Assembly (NCBI RefSeq): GCF_025144465.1
Contig: NZ_CP083553.1
Coordinates: forward strand, 1,486,001-1,550,000
Origin: Leisingera sp. S132
GTDB lineage: Bacteria; Pseudomonadota; Alphaproteobacteria; Rhodobacterales; Rhodobacteraceae
DNA: 64,000 bases
Direction: 5' to 3'
Part shown: piece by piece, positions 45,063 to 54,660 of the stretch
How positions within the stretch are numbered: position 1 is the first letter of the stretch
Layout: each line of letters opens with the position of its first letter
The notes under the pieces: model-generated
Databases searched by the model: none
Seen by the model: only the letters and a program-made list of their open reading frames with translations
What the model was told of the DNA's origin: nothing
Program-made: the position numbers and the translations under genes

Positions 45063-45821
45063 ATGCCAGGAGACGCAAACCCGCAAGTGCGCGCTGCCGG
45101 AGAAGCTCCGGCGGTGCGCTCCGGCCCGCGCCATGTGGCGATCATCATGGATGGCAATGGCCGCTGGGCGCAGGCCCGGGGCCGGCCGCGGCTGTTCGGC
45201 CACCATGCCGGCGCGCGCCGGGTCCGTGAAGTTGTCGAGTGCTGCCCGGATTTGGGCGTGGAATACCTGACCATTTTTGCCTTTTCGACAGAGAACTGGA
45301 AGCGCACACAAACTGAAGTCACCGGTTTGATGAGCCTGTTCCGCCGCTATATCTCCAAGGAAATGAACGCCTTGGCTGAGAAAAATGTGCGGGTGCGGTT
45401 TATTGGCGACCGGGTGCGGCTGGATGCCAAACTGACCGGTCTCATGGACAAGCTGGAACGCAAGACTGAGGGCAACAGCGGCACCCAGCTGACCATCGCG
45501 CTGAACTACGGCGGCCGCGACGAGGTGGCCCGCGCCACCAAACGGCTGGCGCGGGACGTGGCGGAGGGCCGGCTGAACCCCGAGGACGTCGATGAGGAAA
45601 CACTGCCGCGCTATCTGGACACCCATGTGCTGCCGGACCCGGACCTGGTGATCCGCACCAGCGGCGAAGCCCGGATCTCAAACTTCCTGCTGTGGCAGTC
45701 GGCCTATGCCGAGTATGAATTCATCGACACCCTTTGGCCGGACTTCACGGCTGAGGAACTGGCTCGGCTGTGCAGCAGCTATGGCCGCCGCGACCGCCGG
45801 TTCGGCGCGGTGAAGACATGA
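45063..45821 (+). CDS. uppS: Isoprenyl transferase (undecaprenyl diphosphate synthase)
   Basis: A 252-residue cis-prenyltransferase making the C55 lipid carrier for peptidoglycan and O-antigen. The catalytic Asp lies in IIMDGNGRWA near 28-37. GHHAGARRV, FAFSTENWKR and the C-terminal DLVIRTSGEARISNF are family signatures. The stop overlaps the cdsA start (ATGA). Confidence 0.95.
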   Translation: MPGDANPQVRAAGEAPAVRSGPRHVAIIMDGNGRWAQARGRPRLFGHHAGARRVREVVECCPDLGVEYLTIFAFSTENWKRTQTEVTGLMSLFRRYISKEMNALAEKNVRVRFIGDRVRLDAKLTGLMDKLERKTEGNSGTQLTIALNYGGRDEVARATKRLARDVAEGRLNPEDVDEETLPRYLDTHVLPDPDLVIRTSGEARISNFLLWQSAYAEYEFIDTLWPDFTAEELARLCSSYGRRDRRFGAVKT

Positions 45822-46594
45822 GCGGCGCCAAGGACCGCTGGGCGGATCTGTTGCCGCGCGCCTTGTCCGCCGTGGTGATGATCGCTGCGGGTGGTTTTGC
45901 CGTTTGGTCTGGCGGGGTGGTCTTCAACGCAATGATTGCACTGTGCTGCGGCGGCATGGTGTGGGAATTGGTCCGGATGCTGTTGCCGTCGCGCAGCGGC
46001 ACGGCGCTGCAGCTCGGCGCCATCTCTGCCGGAGCGGTTCTGCTAGCGTCGTTCTTGCCTGCGCTGTGGGTGCTGCCGGTGCTGGCCGCGCCTGTTGCCG
46101 CAGGCGTCGGCCAAATCGGTGAACAGCGGCGGTATTTCACTGGTTTTGCCTTGTGGGTGCTGCTGGCGGGTTTCGGCTTTATCTGGCTGCGCGGCCAGAT
46201 GGGCATGGCCTGGATGCTGTGGCTGATCTGCATCGTCGTGGCCACGGATGTGGCCGGGTATTTTGCGGGCAAGGCGATTGGCGGGCCGAAGTTCTGGCCC
46301 CGTGTCAGCCCCAAGAAAACCTGGAGCGGCACCGCCTCGGGCTGGATTGCTGCCGCCATCGTCGGGGCAGTCTTTGCCGCGCAGATGGGGCAGGGCGTGG
46401 GCTTTGTTGTGCTGTCGGTACTGTTGTCGATGGCAAGCCAGGCCGGCGACGTGGCCGAAAGCGCCCTGAAGCGCAAAATGGGCGTCAAGGATTCCAGTGG
46501 GCTGATTCCCGGTCACGGCGGGCTGTTCGACCGTTTCGACGGGATGCTGGGCGCTGCAGCCATGTTCCTGGCCGTAGCCGCCTTTTGGGGATAA
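45818..46594 (+). CDS. cdsA: Phosphatidate cytidylyltransferase
   Basis: A 258-residue inner-membrane enzyme forming CDP-diacylglycerol for all phospholipids. It has about seven spans. The C-terminal signature runs from VSPKKTWSGTASG (about 165-177) to LKRKMGVKDSSGLIPGHGG (about 220-238), with the catalytic Asp/Lys residues. The ATG at 45818 overlaps uppS by 4 bp. Confidence 0.94.
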   Translation: MSGAKDRWADLLPRALSAVVMIAAGGFAVWSGGVVFNAMIALCCGGMVWELVRMLLPSRSGTALQLGAISAGAVLLASFLPALWVLPVLAAPVAAGVGQIGEQRRYFTGFALWVLLAGFGFIWLRGQMGMAWMLWLICIVVATDVAGYFAGKAIGGPKFWPRVSPKKTWSGTASGWIAAAIVGAVFAAQMGQGVGFVVLSVLLSMASQAGDVAESALKRKMGVKDSSGLIPGHGGLFDRFDGMLGAAAMFLAVAAFWG

Positions 46595-46610
46595 CCAGTC
46601 AGGAAAGACC

Positions 46611-47783
46611 ATGCGGAAAATCTCCATCTTCGGTGCCACCGGGTCGATTGGCCAGAACACCATCGATCTGATCCGCCGCGCGCCCGAATCCTACGACGTG
46701 GTGGCGCTGACAGGCGGTGCCAGCATTGCCCGGCTGGCCCAGGACGCCATTGCCTTGCGTGCAGATGTGGCCGTGACCGCTTTTGAGGACCGGCTGCCGG
46801 ATCTGCGGGCGGCGCTGGAAGGCTCTGGCGTGGAGGCTGCTGCCGGGCAGGCGGCTCTGGTCGAGGCGGCGGCACGGCCCGCGGATTGGGTGATGTCGGC
46901 GATTGTCGGTGCTGCCGGGCTGGCGCCGGGGCTCGAGGCGCTGAAACACGGCACCACGCTGGCGCTTGCCAACAAGGAATCGCTGGTTTGCGCGGGTAAA
47001 CTGCTGCTGGAAACCGCAGAAAGGCACGGCGCCCGGCTGCTGCCGGTGGACAGCGAGCATTCGGCGGTGTTCCAGGGGCTGGCGGGCGAGGACATTGAGG
47101 CGGTGGAGCGGATTGTCATCACCGCGTCAGGCGGCGCTTTTCGTGACTGGCCGCTGGAGGATCTGCCCAGGGCGAGCCTGGCGCAGGCGTCCTCGCATCC
47201 CAATTGGGACATGGGGCAGCGGATCACAATCGACAGCGCGTCGATGTTCAACAAGGCGCTGGAAGTCATTGAAACCCGGGAATACTTTGGTGTGCGGCCA
47301 GAACAGATCGAGGTGCTGGTGCATCCGGAATCTCTGGTCCATGCGCTGGTCGGCTTCAACGATGGCGCGCTGATGGCGCATCTGGGGGCTGCTGATATGC
47401 GCCATGCCATCGGCTATGCCCTCCACTGGCCCGCGCGGCAGGCTTTGCCGGTGGAGCGGCTGGACCTTGCCCGCATCGGCCAGCTGAATTTCCGCGCCCC
47501 CGATCCGGCGCGCTATCCGGCGCTGCGGCAGGCTTATGAAGTGATGGAGCGGGGCGGCCTGATGGGGGCGGCTTTCAACGCAGCGAAGGAACAGGCACTG
47601 GATGAATTCATTGCCGGGCGCATCCGCTTCACTGATATGGCCGTGGTGACGGCGGCGGTTCTAGAGCGGATTGAGGCGGAAAGCGACCTCATTGATGCCG
47701 CAATGACACTTGATAACGTGACCCGGGTTGACCATGTCGCCAGGAAACAGGCGGCGCAGGCCGCCGAAGAACGCATAGGGTAG
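46611..47783 (+). CDS. dxr: 1-Deoxy-D-xylulose 5-phosphate reductoisomerase
   Basis: A 390-residue NADPH enzyme giving MEP, the committed step of the non-mevalonate isoprenoid pathway. The NADPH motif IFGATGSIGQNTIDL is near 4-18. LANKESLVCAG near 119-129, the metal-binding DSEHSA near 147-152 and SQGGAFRDW-like SGGAFRDWP near 182-190 are all present. It feeds uppS upstream with isoprenoid precursors. Confidence 0.95.
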   Translation: MRKISIFGATGSIGQNTIDLIRRAPESYDVVALTGGASIARLAQDAIALRADVAVTAFEDRLPDLRAALEGSGVEAAAGQAALVEAAARPADWVMSAIVGAAGLAPGLEALKHGTTLALANKESLVCAGKLLLETAERHGARLLPVDSEHSAVFQGLAGEDIEAVERIVITASGGAFRDWPLEDLPRASLAQASSHPNWDMGQRITIDSASMFNKALEVIETREYFGVRPEQIEVLVHPESLVHALVGFNDGALMAHLGAADMRHAIGYALHWPARQALPVERLDLARIGQLNFRAPDPARYPALRQAYEVMERGGLMGAAFNAAKEQALDEFIAGRIRFTDMAVVTAAVLERIEAESDLIDAAMTLDNVTRVDHVARKQAAQAAEERIG

Positions 47784-47787
47784 ATCT

Positions 47788-49137
47788 TTGGACGTACTTT
47801 CTTTTGTCCCGCAGTTTGGCGGTTTTCTCTATACCATCGCCAGCTTTGTCATCGCCTTGTCGGTGATCGTGGCGGTGCATGAGTACGGCCATTACATCGT
47901 TGGCCGCTGGTCGGGCATCCATGCAGAGGTGTTCTCGCTGGGCTTTGGCCCTGTGCTGTGGAGCCGGGTGGACAAGCACGGCACCCGCTGGCAAGTGGCT
48001 GCGCTGCCGTTTGGCGGCTTTGTGAAGTTCCTTGGCGATGCCGATGCGGCCTCGGGCAAGGATGCCGAGGCGATGGAGGCCGCTGCGGCGGATCCGGCGG
48101 CGTTGCGGCGCACCATGCATGGGGCACCGCTGTGGGCGCGGGGCGCAACCGTTGCGGCAGGCCCGGTGTTCAACTTCGTGATGTCCGCGCTGATTTTCAC
48201 CGCCATTGCGTTTTCGCAGGGAACCATGCGCGATCCTTTGACAATTGGGTCCCTTGAGGCGCTGCCCGGTGCTGAAAACGGGCTTCGGCAGGGGGATGAG
48301 CTGCTTGAAGCCGGTGGACTGGCAGTGCCAGATTTCCTGGATTCAAACGCCTGGGACGCCTTTCGGGAGGCACTGCCGCAAGAGCAGCCGCTGGACTATA
48401 CCGTGCGCCGGAACGGCGAGGAGCTGACGGTCAGCGGGCCGTATCTTTATCCGCCATTTGTACGGGGCGTGGTGCCGCGCAGCGCGGCCGCTGATGCGGG
48501 GCTGCAGCCGGGTGATGTGGTCGTGTCGGTCGATGGCGCGCCGCTGGTGTCCTTTGATCAGCTGAAGGAACTGGTTGAGGCCGCCGACGGCCGTGTGCTG
48601 GTGCTGGATGTGTGGCGCGGCGGTGAAACAGTCGAGATGGCGCTGGCCCCCCGGCGCACGGATGAACCGCAGCCGGATGGCGGCTTTGCCACCCGCTGGC
48701 GGATCGGCATTGTCGGCGGTCTGGCGTTCTCCCCCGCAACCGAATCCGCGGGTTTCGGCGACGCGCTGGCAGCGGGCACCTATCAGGTCTGGGCGGTGGT
48801 CGAGACCTCGCTCTCGGGCCTGAAGCATATGATCACCGGCGCAATCAGCACCTGTAACCTGTCCGGTCCGATCGGTATTGCCGAAACCTCCGGTGCGATG
48901 GCCAGCCAGGGGGCTGAAAGTTTCATCCGCTTTATCGCGGTTTTGTCGACGGCCGTCGGCCTGCTGAACCTGTTCCCGGTGCCTGCGCTCGATGGCGGGC
49001 ATCTGATGTTCTACGCCTATGAGGCCGTGGCGGGCCGTCCGCCCAGCGACCGGGCGGTGCGGGTTCTGATGACCTTCGGCATTGCGGTGGTGCTGTCGCT
49101 GATGCTGTTTGCCCTGGGGAACGACCTGTTCTGCTGA
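47788..49137 (+). CDS. rseP: Site-2 intramembrane metalloprotease RseP (MmpA-type)
   Basis: A 449-residue inner-membrane zinc protease that cleaves membrane substrates such as anti-sigma factors and signal-peptide remnants. The zinc motif H31EYGH35 sits in the first span. A PDZ domain lies at about 225-300 (VVPRSAAADAGLQPGDVVVSVDGAP). The third zinc ligand motif LFPVPALDGGHL is near 396-407. The start is TTG at 47788, 4 bp after dxr; no in-frame ATG precedes the first span. In Caulobacter the ortholog acts in polarity control. Confidence 0.92.
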   Translation: MDVLSFVPQFGGFLYTIASFVIALSVIVAVHEYGHYIVGRWSGIHAEVFSLGFGPVLWSRVDKHGTRWQVAALPFGGFVKFLGDADAASGKDAEAMEAAAADPAALRRTMHGAPLWARGATVAAGPVFNFVMSALIFTAIAFSQGTMRDPLTIGSLEALPGAENGLRQGDELLEAGGLAVPDFLDSNAWDAFREALPQEQPLDYTVRRNGEELTVSGPYLYPPFVRGVVPRSAAADAGLQPGDVVVSVDGAPLVSFDQLKELVEAADGRVLVLDVWRGGETVEMALAPRRTDEPQPDGGFATRWRIGIVGGLAFSPATESAGFGDALAAGTYQVWAVVETSLSGLKHMITGAISTCNLSGPIGIAETSGAMASQGAESFIRFIAVLSTAVGLLNLFPVPALDGGHLMFYAYEAVAGRPPSDRAVRVLMTFGIAVVLSLMLFALGNDLFC

Positions 49138-49280
49138 ACGGGCACCGCTGCAACGATCCCGGCCAGGGGCGGCCACAGTGCCGCCCAAGTGCTGCCACAT
49201 TCCCCCATTAACTTTTCCTCAACCCGCTGGCGGAACCTTTCGCTGCTCGCCGGCGGCTGAGAGAAGAACTGGGGAAAGTG

Positions 49281-49406
49281 ATGCACGTACTCTCGCAATC
49301 ATACCACGGCCTTGGCCTCCTGGTCCGGCTGAATTGGGACCGGGCAGTAACCGGTTTCGTTATCTTTGGTGCGCTTGCCGCAGGCGCCTGGCTCGCCTCT
49401 TTGTGA
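49281..49406 (+). CDS. 41-residue membrane protein before bamA
   Basis: MHVLSQSYHGLGLL starts a protein with an amphipathic N-terminus containing RLNWDRAVTG and one transmembrane helix (about 24-41). The ATG at 49281 follows GGGGAAAG. A near-CtrA box TTAA-N7-TCAA lies at 49208-49222. I recall similar short proteins in this position in Rhodobacteraceae, but cannot confirm. The remaining bases of 49138-49533 hold no other gene. Confidence 0.55.
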   Translation: MHVLSQSYHGLGLLVRLNWDRAVTGFVIFGALAAGAWLASL

Positions 49407-49533
49407 TTCCCGCAACCGGCGCGGAAGCCCGCTGCGCGCCTTGCCCCCATGAAGCGCCTTAGATGGTTTTGACAAGCGCTTTCAAACCCGGTACGCACGT
49501 CCCAAAGCTGCTATAATAATCGGGTTCTGAAAA

Positions 49534-51924
49534 ATGGTTTGGGGGAAAATCGCAGGCAAGTCCTGTGTCGAGCGCAAGTCGGGCATCAATATCTTGTACC
49601 GGAAAGTTTCTGCTATTTCTCTGGCAGTTGCGCTGGGTTACGCGCTGGCACCGCTGCCGGCCGAGGCGCAGAGCTACCGTTTCAATTCGGTGCAGGTCGA
49701 AGGCAACCAGCGCATTCAGACGTCTACCGTTGTCGCGTATACCGGCATTGAACGCGGCCAGACTGTCAGCGCGGGCGAACTGAACGATGCCTACCAGCGC
49801 ATTCTTGACAGTGGCGTATTTGAAACAGTGGAAATCGTGCCGCGCGGCAGCACGCTGGTGATCAAGGTCACTGAGTTTCCGACCATCAACCAGATCAGTT
49901 TCGAAGGCAACAAACGCCTTAAGGACGATGCGCTTACTCAGATCATCGAATCTGCACCGCGCCGGGTGTTCAACCCCAGCCAGGCCGAGCGTGACGCTGC
50001 TTCCATCGCCGAAGCCTACAGCGTGCAGGGGCGCCTGGCCTCGCGCGTCACTCCGCGGATCATCCGCCGCAGCAACAACCGCGTTGACCTGGTCTTCGAG
50101 ATTTCCGAAGGCGATACCATCGAAGTGGAGCGCGTTTCCTTCACCGGCAACCGCGTCTATTCCGACCGGCGCCTGCGGCGGGTTCTGGAAACCAAGCAGG
50201 CGGGGCTGCTGCGCGGCTTCATCCGCTCTGACACTCTGATTGAGGACCGGCTGGAATTCGACAAGCAGGTGCTGCGGGATTTCTACCTGTCGCGCGGCTA
50301 TGTTGATTTCCGGGTTAACAGCACCAACGCCGAAGTGACCGAAGAACGCGATGCCGTTTTCCTGGTTGTCGACGTGACAGAGGGGCAGCAGTTCAAATTC
50401 GGCAACATCACTGTCACCAGTGAAATGGCCGAAGCGGATGCGGACGCGTTCGCGTCGACCCTCAGGATCAAGCCGGGTGTCACCTACACGCCAACGCTGG
50501 TTGAAAACGCAATCGACCGGATGGAAGGCCTTGCCGTCCGCAATGAGATAGACTTCCTGCGGGTCGAACCGCGGGTCACCCGCAATGACCGCGACCTGAC
50601 GCTGGACATCGAATTTGTCCTGACCCGCGGCCCGCGCGTCTTTGTCGAACGGATCGACATCGAAGGCAACACCACCACGCTGGACAGGGTCGTCCGCCAG
50701 CAGTTTGCCTCTGTCGAGGGCGACCCCTTCAATCCGCGCTCCATCCGCAACAGTGCGGAGCGGATCCGGGCCCTTGGTTTCTTTGCAAATGCGGACGTCG
50801 AAACCCGCGAGGGCAGCTCTGCGGATCAGGTGATCGTTGACGTGGACGTTGAAGAGCAGCCAACCGGCTCGCTGAACCTCGGCGGTGCCTACTCGGTCAC
50901 CGATGGTTTTGGCCTCAGCATTGGCCTGACGGAAAACAACTTCCTGGGCCGCGGTCAGCGTTTGTCTTTCAACATTGCAACCGCAACCGAGTCCGATTCT
51001 TATGTTCTGGGCTTCACTGAGCCTTATCTTTTGGGCCGGAAACTGCGTTTCGACCTGGATCTGGGGCTGAATGAAACCGACTCCAGTTTCTCGGAGTACC
51101 GAACCAAACGGGTGTTCTTCCGTCCGGCACTGACGTTTGACACCGGGGAAGATACGTCCCTGCAGGTCCGCTATACCTGGGATGCGGACGAGATGCTGTT
51201 TGATGACGATGACACCAATCAGAATCTTGCGGGGCCGGTGGTGCGGAACGAAATCGCGCAGGGCGAACGCAACGCCAGTGCGATCGGCTTTACCTACCGC
51301 TATGACAGCCGCCTGACCGGGCTGGACCCGACCGCGGGCTTCCTGGTGGAAATCGGCGCGGATTATGCCGGCATCGGCGGCGATTCCGAATACATCAAGG
51401 CAACAACCAAGCTGATTGCCCAGAAGCAAATCTGGAACGAGGAAGTGACCATCCGCGCGACCCTTGAGGCCGGGGCCTTCCAGTGGGAAGGCAGCGGCAG
51501 CAGCCGCTCGATCGACCGTTTCGTTCTGACCCCGTCTGTCATGCGCGGCTTTGAGCCTGGCGGTATTGGCCCGCGGGACCAAAGCCCCGGCAACCCGGGC
51601 GGCGGCAACTACAACGACTTCCTGGGCGGCAACTACTATGCGGTTGCGCGGTTCGACGCGGAGTTCCCGCTGGGATTGCCTGAGGAACTGGGTATGCGCG
51701 GCGGCCTGTTCTACGATGTTGGCGGCCTTTGGGGCCTCCAGGATGTTGACACCTCAGGCGCCACTATTGTGGGCCGCAACAGGTCTTTCCGCCATGTGGT
51801 TGGCGTCTCGCTGCTTTGGACCACGGGGTTCGGCCCGCTGCGGTTCAATTTCTCCAAGGCCCTTCAGAAAGAGGACTTTGACGAAGAGCAGACCTTTGAC
51901 CTGACCTTGCAGGCGAGGTTCTGA
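49534..51924 (+). CDS. bamA: Outer-membrane protein assembly factor BamA
   Basis: A 796-residue Omp85 protein, the core of the BAM machine that inserts beta-barrels. The signal region ends near 45 (LPAEAQS). Five POTRA domains follow (about 46-440), the first with RFNSVQVEGNQRIQTSTV and the fifth with VFVERIDIEGNTTT. The 16-strand barrel (about 450-796) has the conserved VMRGFEPGGIGPRD loop motif (RGF/Y) near 669-682 and ends in a terminal Phe (QARF). It is followed after 4 bp by ompH. Confidence 0.96.
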   Translation: MVWGKIAGKSCVERKSGINILYRKVSAISLAVALGYALAPLPAEAQSYRFNSVQVEGNQRIQTSTVVAYTGIERGQTVSAGELNDAYQRILDSGVFETVEIVPRGSTLVIKVTEFPTINQISFEGNKRLKDDALTQIIESAPRRVFNPSQAERDAASIAEAYSVQGRLASRVTPRIIRRSNNRVDLVFEISEGDTIEVERVSFTGNRVYSDRRLRRVLETKQAGLLRGFIRSDTLIEDRLEFDKQVLRDFYLSRGYVDFRVNSTNAEVTEERDAVFLVVDVTEGQQFKFGNITVTSEMAEADADAFASTLRIKPGVTYTPTLVENAIDRMEGLAVRNEIDFLRVEPRVTRNDRDLTLDIEFVLTRGPRVFVERIDIEGNTTTLDRVVRQQFASVEGDPFNPRSIRNSAERIRALGFFANADVETREGSSADQVIVDVDVEEQPTGSLNLGGAYSVTDGFGLSIGLTENNFLGRGQRLSFNIATATESDSYVLGFTEPYLLGRKLRFDLDLGLNETDSSFSEYRTKRVFFRPALTFDTGEDTSLQVRYTWDADEMLFDDDDTNQNLAGPVVRNEIAQGERNASAIGFTYRYDSRLTGLDPTAGFLVEIGADYAGIGGDSEYIKATTKLIAQKQIWNEEVTIRATLEAGAFQWEGSGSSRSIDRFVLTPSVMRGFEPGGIGPRDQSPGNPGGGNYNDFLGGNYYAVARFDAEFPLGLPEELGMRGGLFYDVGGLWGLQDVDTSGATIVGRNRSFRHVVGVSLLWTTGFGPLRFNFSKALQKEDFDEEQTFDLTLQARF

Positions 51925-51928
51925 TCTG

Positions 51929-52534
51929 GTGCCGCGGTTTGCGCCTGGAAACTGGGCAGCGTTTGGCCTTGCCCTGGCGCTGAGCTGGTTTCCGGCGCCA
52001 TTCGGCCACGCTCAGGAGGCCAGTGCAAACGGAGGAACCGAGTTCCAGCTGGGGCTGCCGCAGAGCGGCATCCTCACAATCCAGCCGGACCGCCTGTTTT
52101 CCGAAAGTGCCTTTGGCCAGCGGGTTGAGCGTGAGATCGAGGCCGAAGGCGCGGTGCTGACTGCAGAGAACCGGCGGATCGAAGCGGAGCTGCGCCAGGA
52201 AGAATTGGAGCTGACCAAACGGCGCAGCGGGATGGAGCCGGAAGCGTTCCGAGCCTTGGCCGATTCCTTTGACGAGAAGGTGCAGGAAACCCGCCGCCGC
52301 CAGGATCAGAAACTGCGGGAGATTTCCCAGATGGGAGAAGACGCCCGGCGCGAGTTCATTACGGCATCGCTGCCAGTGCTTCAGCAGATCATGCGCGAAA
52401 CCGGGGCGGGCGCCATCCTCGACCACTCTTCGGTCTTTCTGAGCGCCGATGCGGCCGATATCACATCCCTGGCGATTGCGCGGATTGACGCTGTTCTGGG
52501 GGACGGCGCCGCAGATGGGGCCGGTGAGCACTAA
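51929..52534 (+). CDS. OmpH/Skp-family periplasmic chaperone
   Basis: A 201-residue protein with signal peptide (about 1-28) starting at a GTG. The coiled-coil arm (about 65-140) is rich in Glu, Arg and Gln, as in Skp, which holds unfolded outer-membrane proteins. It begins its mature core with GILTIQPDRLFSESAFG, the family start. Position directly after bamA supports the assignment. Confidence 0.88.
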   Translation: MPRFAPGNWAAFGLALALSWFPAPFGHAQEASANGGTEFQLGLPQSGILTIQPDRLFSESAFGQRVEREIEAEGAVLTAENRRIEAELRQEELELTKRRSGMEPEAFRALADSFDEKVQETRRRQDQKLREISQMGEDARREFITASLPVLQQIMRETGAGAILDHSSVFLSADAADITSLAIARIDAVLGDGAADGAGEH

Positions 52535-52609
52535 GCGTGCGAACTTGCCCAATGGCTGTTCGCTTGCTAGGGACAGCGCAGTAATCTTGACGTAAATGGG
52601 AAACCTCGC

Positions 52610-53080
52610 ATGACCACCGAGCTGCAAAGCGCTGACATTCAACTGATCCAGCGGATCCTGCCGCACCGCTATCCGTTTCTGCTGGTTGACAAGGTGGTCG
52701 ACATCGACAGCTATAAATCGGCCCGCGGCATCAAGAATGTCACCATGAACGAGCCGCATTTTCAGGGCCATTTCCCGGGCACGCCGATCATGCCGGGCGT
52801 CACCATCGTCGAGGCTATGGCGCAAACCGCGGGTGTGATGCTGGGCGTGGGCATGGATATGGTCGACACCGATCTGCTGATCTACTTCATGAACATCGAC
52901 AAGTGTAAATTCCGCCGCAAAGTGGTGCCGGGCGACGTGCTGGAGATGCATGTCGAAACCCTGCGCGGCAAGCCGGGCGGCAAGATCTTCAAGTTCCTGG
53001 GGCGGGCAACGGTCGAGGGTGAAGTGGCCGCTGAGGCTGAGTTCACCGCAATGGTCGACCGTCAGGCCGAGGGCAGCTGA
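52610..53080 (+). CDS. fabZ: (3R)-Hydroxymyristoyl-ACP dehydratase
   Basis: A 156-residue hot-dog-fold dehydratase of fatty acid elongation. The catalytic His is in [22 protein letters not shown] (about 47-68), with the following Glu as partner. [13 protein letters not shown] near 15-27 is the family N-terminal motif. It is encoded 2 bp before lpxA, linking fatty acid supply with lipid A synthesis. Confidence 0.96.
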   Translation: MTTELQSADIQLIQRILPHRYPFLLVDKVVDIDSYKSARGIKNVTMNEPHFQGHFPGTPIMPGVTIVEAMAQTAGVMLGVGMDMVDTDLLIYFMNIDKCKFRRKVVPGDVLEMHVETLRGKPGGKIFKFLGRATVEGEVAAEAEFTAMVDRQAEGS

Positions 53081-53081
53081 G

Positions 53082-53867
53082 ATGAGCAGAATCCACCCCA
53101 GTGCCGTGATTGAAGAGGGCGCCAAGCTTGGAAAGGACTGCGAGATCGGCCCGTTCTGCGTGGTTGGCGCTGAGGCGGTTCTGGGGGACAGGGTTGTTCT
53201 GAAATCCCATGTTGTTGTCACCGGCGACACCGAAATCGGTGACGAGACCGTAGTGTTCCCCTTTGCCGTGCTGGGTGAGATCCCGCAGGACCTGAAATTC
53301 AAGGGCGAGAAGTGCAAGACCGTGATCGGCAAGCGCAACCGCATCCGCGAGCATGTGACGGTAAACGCCGGCACCGAGGGCGGTGGCGGTGTGACCCGCA
53401 TCGGCGACGACGGCTTGTTCATGGCCGGCTGCCACATCGCCCATGACGCGCAGGTCGGTGACCGGGTGATCGTGGTGAACTCTGCCGCGGTGGCGGGTCA
53501 CTGCGTGCTGGAGGACGATGTGATCATCGGCGGCCTGTCCGGCATCCATCAATGGGTGCGGATCGGCAAGGGGGCCATCATCGGTGCGGTCACAATGGTG
53601 ACCAACGACGTGATTCCCTATGGCCTGGTGCAGGCGCAGCGCGGCGAACTGGATGGGCTGAACCTGGTTGGCCTTAAGCGCCGCGGCGTCGCCCGCAGCG
53701 ACATCACCGCCTTGCGCGCGGCCTTCCAGATGCTGGCACAGGGCGAAGGCACCTTTCAGGAGCGAGCCAAGCGGCTGGGGGATGAGACCGAGAGCCAGTA
53801 TGTGCAGGAGATCGTCGCCTTCATCACCGGCGAGAGCGACCGCTCTTTCCTGACACCGGGGGGCTGA
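53082..53867 (+). CDS. lpxA: UDP-N-acetylglucosamine acyltransferase
   Basis: A 261-residue first enzyme of lipid A synthesis. The left-handed beta-helix of hexapeptide repeats (about 1-190) starts with IHPSAVIEEGAKLGKDCEIG. The catalytic His lies in GCHIAHDAQVGD near 117-128. The C-terminal helices complete the trimer. The ATG at 53082 follows the fabZ stop directly; an upstream in-frame extension overlaps fabZ and is rejected. Confidence 0.95.
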   Translation: MSRIHPSAVIEEGAKLGKDCEIGPFCVVGAEAVLGDRVVLKSHVVVTGDTEIGDETVVFPFAVLGEIPQDLKFKGEKCKTVIGKRNRIREHVTVNAGTEGGGGVTRIGDDGLFMAGCHIAHDAQVGDRVIVVNSAAVAGHCVLEDDVIIGGLSGIHQWVRIGKGAIIGAVTMVTNDVIPYGLVQAQRGELDGLNLVGLKRRGVARSDITALRAAFQMLAQGEGTFQERAKRLGDETESQYVQEIVAFITGESDRSFLTPGG

Positions 53868-53871
53868 CGCG

Positions 53872-54660
53872 ATGCTGGCAGTGATTGCAGGCACCGGCGC
53901 ACTGCCGGCTGAAGTGGCGGCGCAAGCCCCGGGCCGTCCGCTGATCTGCGCCATGGCAGGGGCGGAACCGGATTTGGTCGATCCCGAGATCACCTTCCGC
54001 TTTGAACAGCTCGGCAGCTTTCTGGAGCGGCTCAAGGCGGCTGAAGTGACGGAGATCTGTCTGGCTGGCGCCGTGCGCCGCCCGCAGATCGACCCTTCCG
54101 CCATCGATGCTGCCACCTTGCCGCTGGTGCCGGTGCTGCAGGCAGCGCTTGCGGCGGGCGACGACGGCGCCTTGCGCGCAATCATTGGCATTTTCGAGCA
54201 GGCCGGTTTTGCCGTCCGCGCGGCTCATGAGGTGGCCCCGGATCTGCTGATGGCTGCTGGCGTGCCGACCAGGGTGCAGCCGGGCGAGCTGGACAAGGCG
54301 GACGCAGAGCGCGGTGCGGAGATCGTCGCCGCCATGTCGGCTGCTGACATCGGCCAGTCCTGCGCGGTGCGCAAGGGGCAGGCGATTGCGGTTGAGAACC
54401 TGTTTGGCACAGATTGGATGCTGGACTCGCTGCAGCGGCGCCCGGACGGGCAGGGCGGTCTCTTGTTCAAGGCTCCGAAACCCGGACAGGACCGCCGCGC
54501 CGATCTGCCCACCATCGGCGTGGAGACGGTTGAAGCCGCGGCCAAGGCCGGGCTTTCCGGCATTGTGCTGGAGGCGGGCGGCGTCATCGTTCTGGATCAG
54601 GACGCGGTGATTGCGGCTTGCGACCGGCTGGGCCTGTTCCTCTGGCTGCGCGAGGCATGA
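53872..54660 (+). CDS. lpxI: UDP-2,3-diacylglucosamine pyrophosphatase LpxI
   Basis: A 262-residue alphaproteobacterial replacement for LpxH that makes lipid X. The N-terminal domain begins MLAVIAGTGALP, and the C-terminal DUF1009-type domain has CAVRKGQAIAVENLFGTD (about 164-181) and a closing GVIVLDQDAVIAACD. The stop overlaps the lpxB start (ATGA). Position between lpxA and lpxB is diagnostic. Confidence 0.93.
   Translation: MLAVIAGTGALPAEVAAQAPGRPLICAMAGAEPDLVDPEITFRFEQLGSFLERLKAAEVTEICLAGAVRRPQIDPSAIDAATLPLVPVLQAALAAGDDGALRAIIGIFEQAGFAVRAAHEVAPDLLMAAGVPTRVQPGELDKADAERGAEIVAAMSAADIGQSCAVRKGQAIAVENLFGTDWMLDSLQRRPDGQGGLLFKAPKPGQDRRADLPTIGVETVEAAAKAGLSGIVLEAGGVIVLDQDAVIAACDRLGLFLWLREA

Noticed and set aside
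49459-51582. 707-codon open frame opposite bamA
   Set aside because: Low-complexity composition and no ribosome site; bamA on the plus strand has complete POTRA and barrel motifs.
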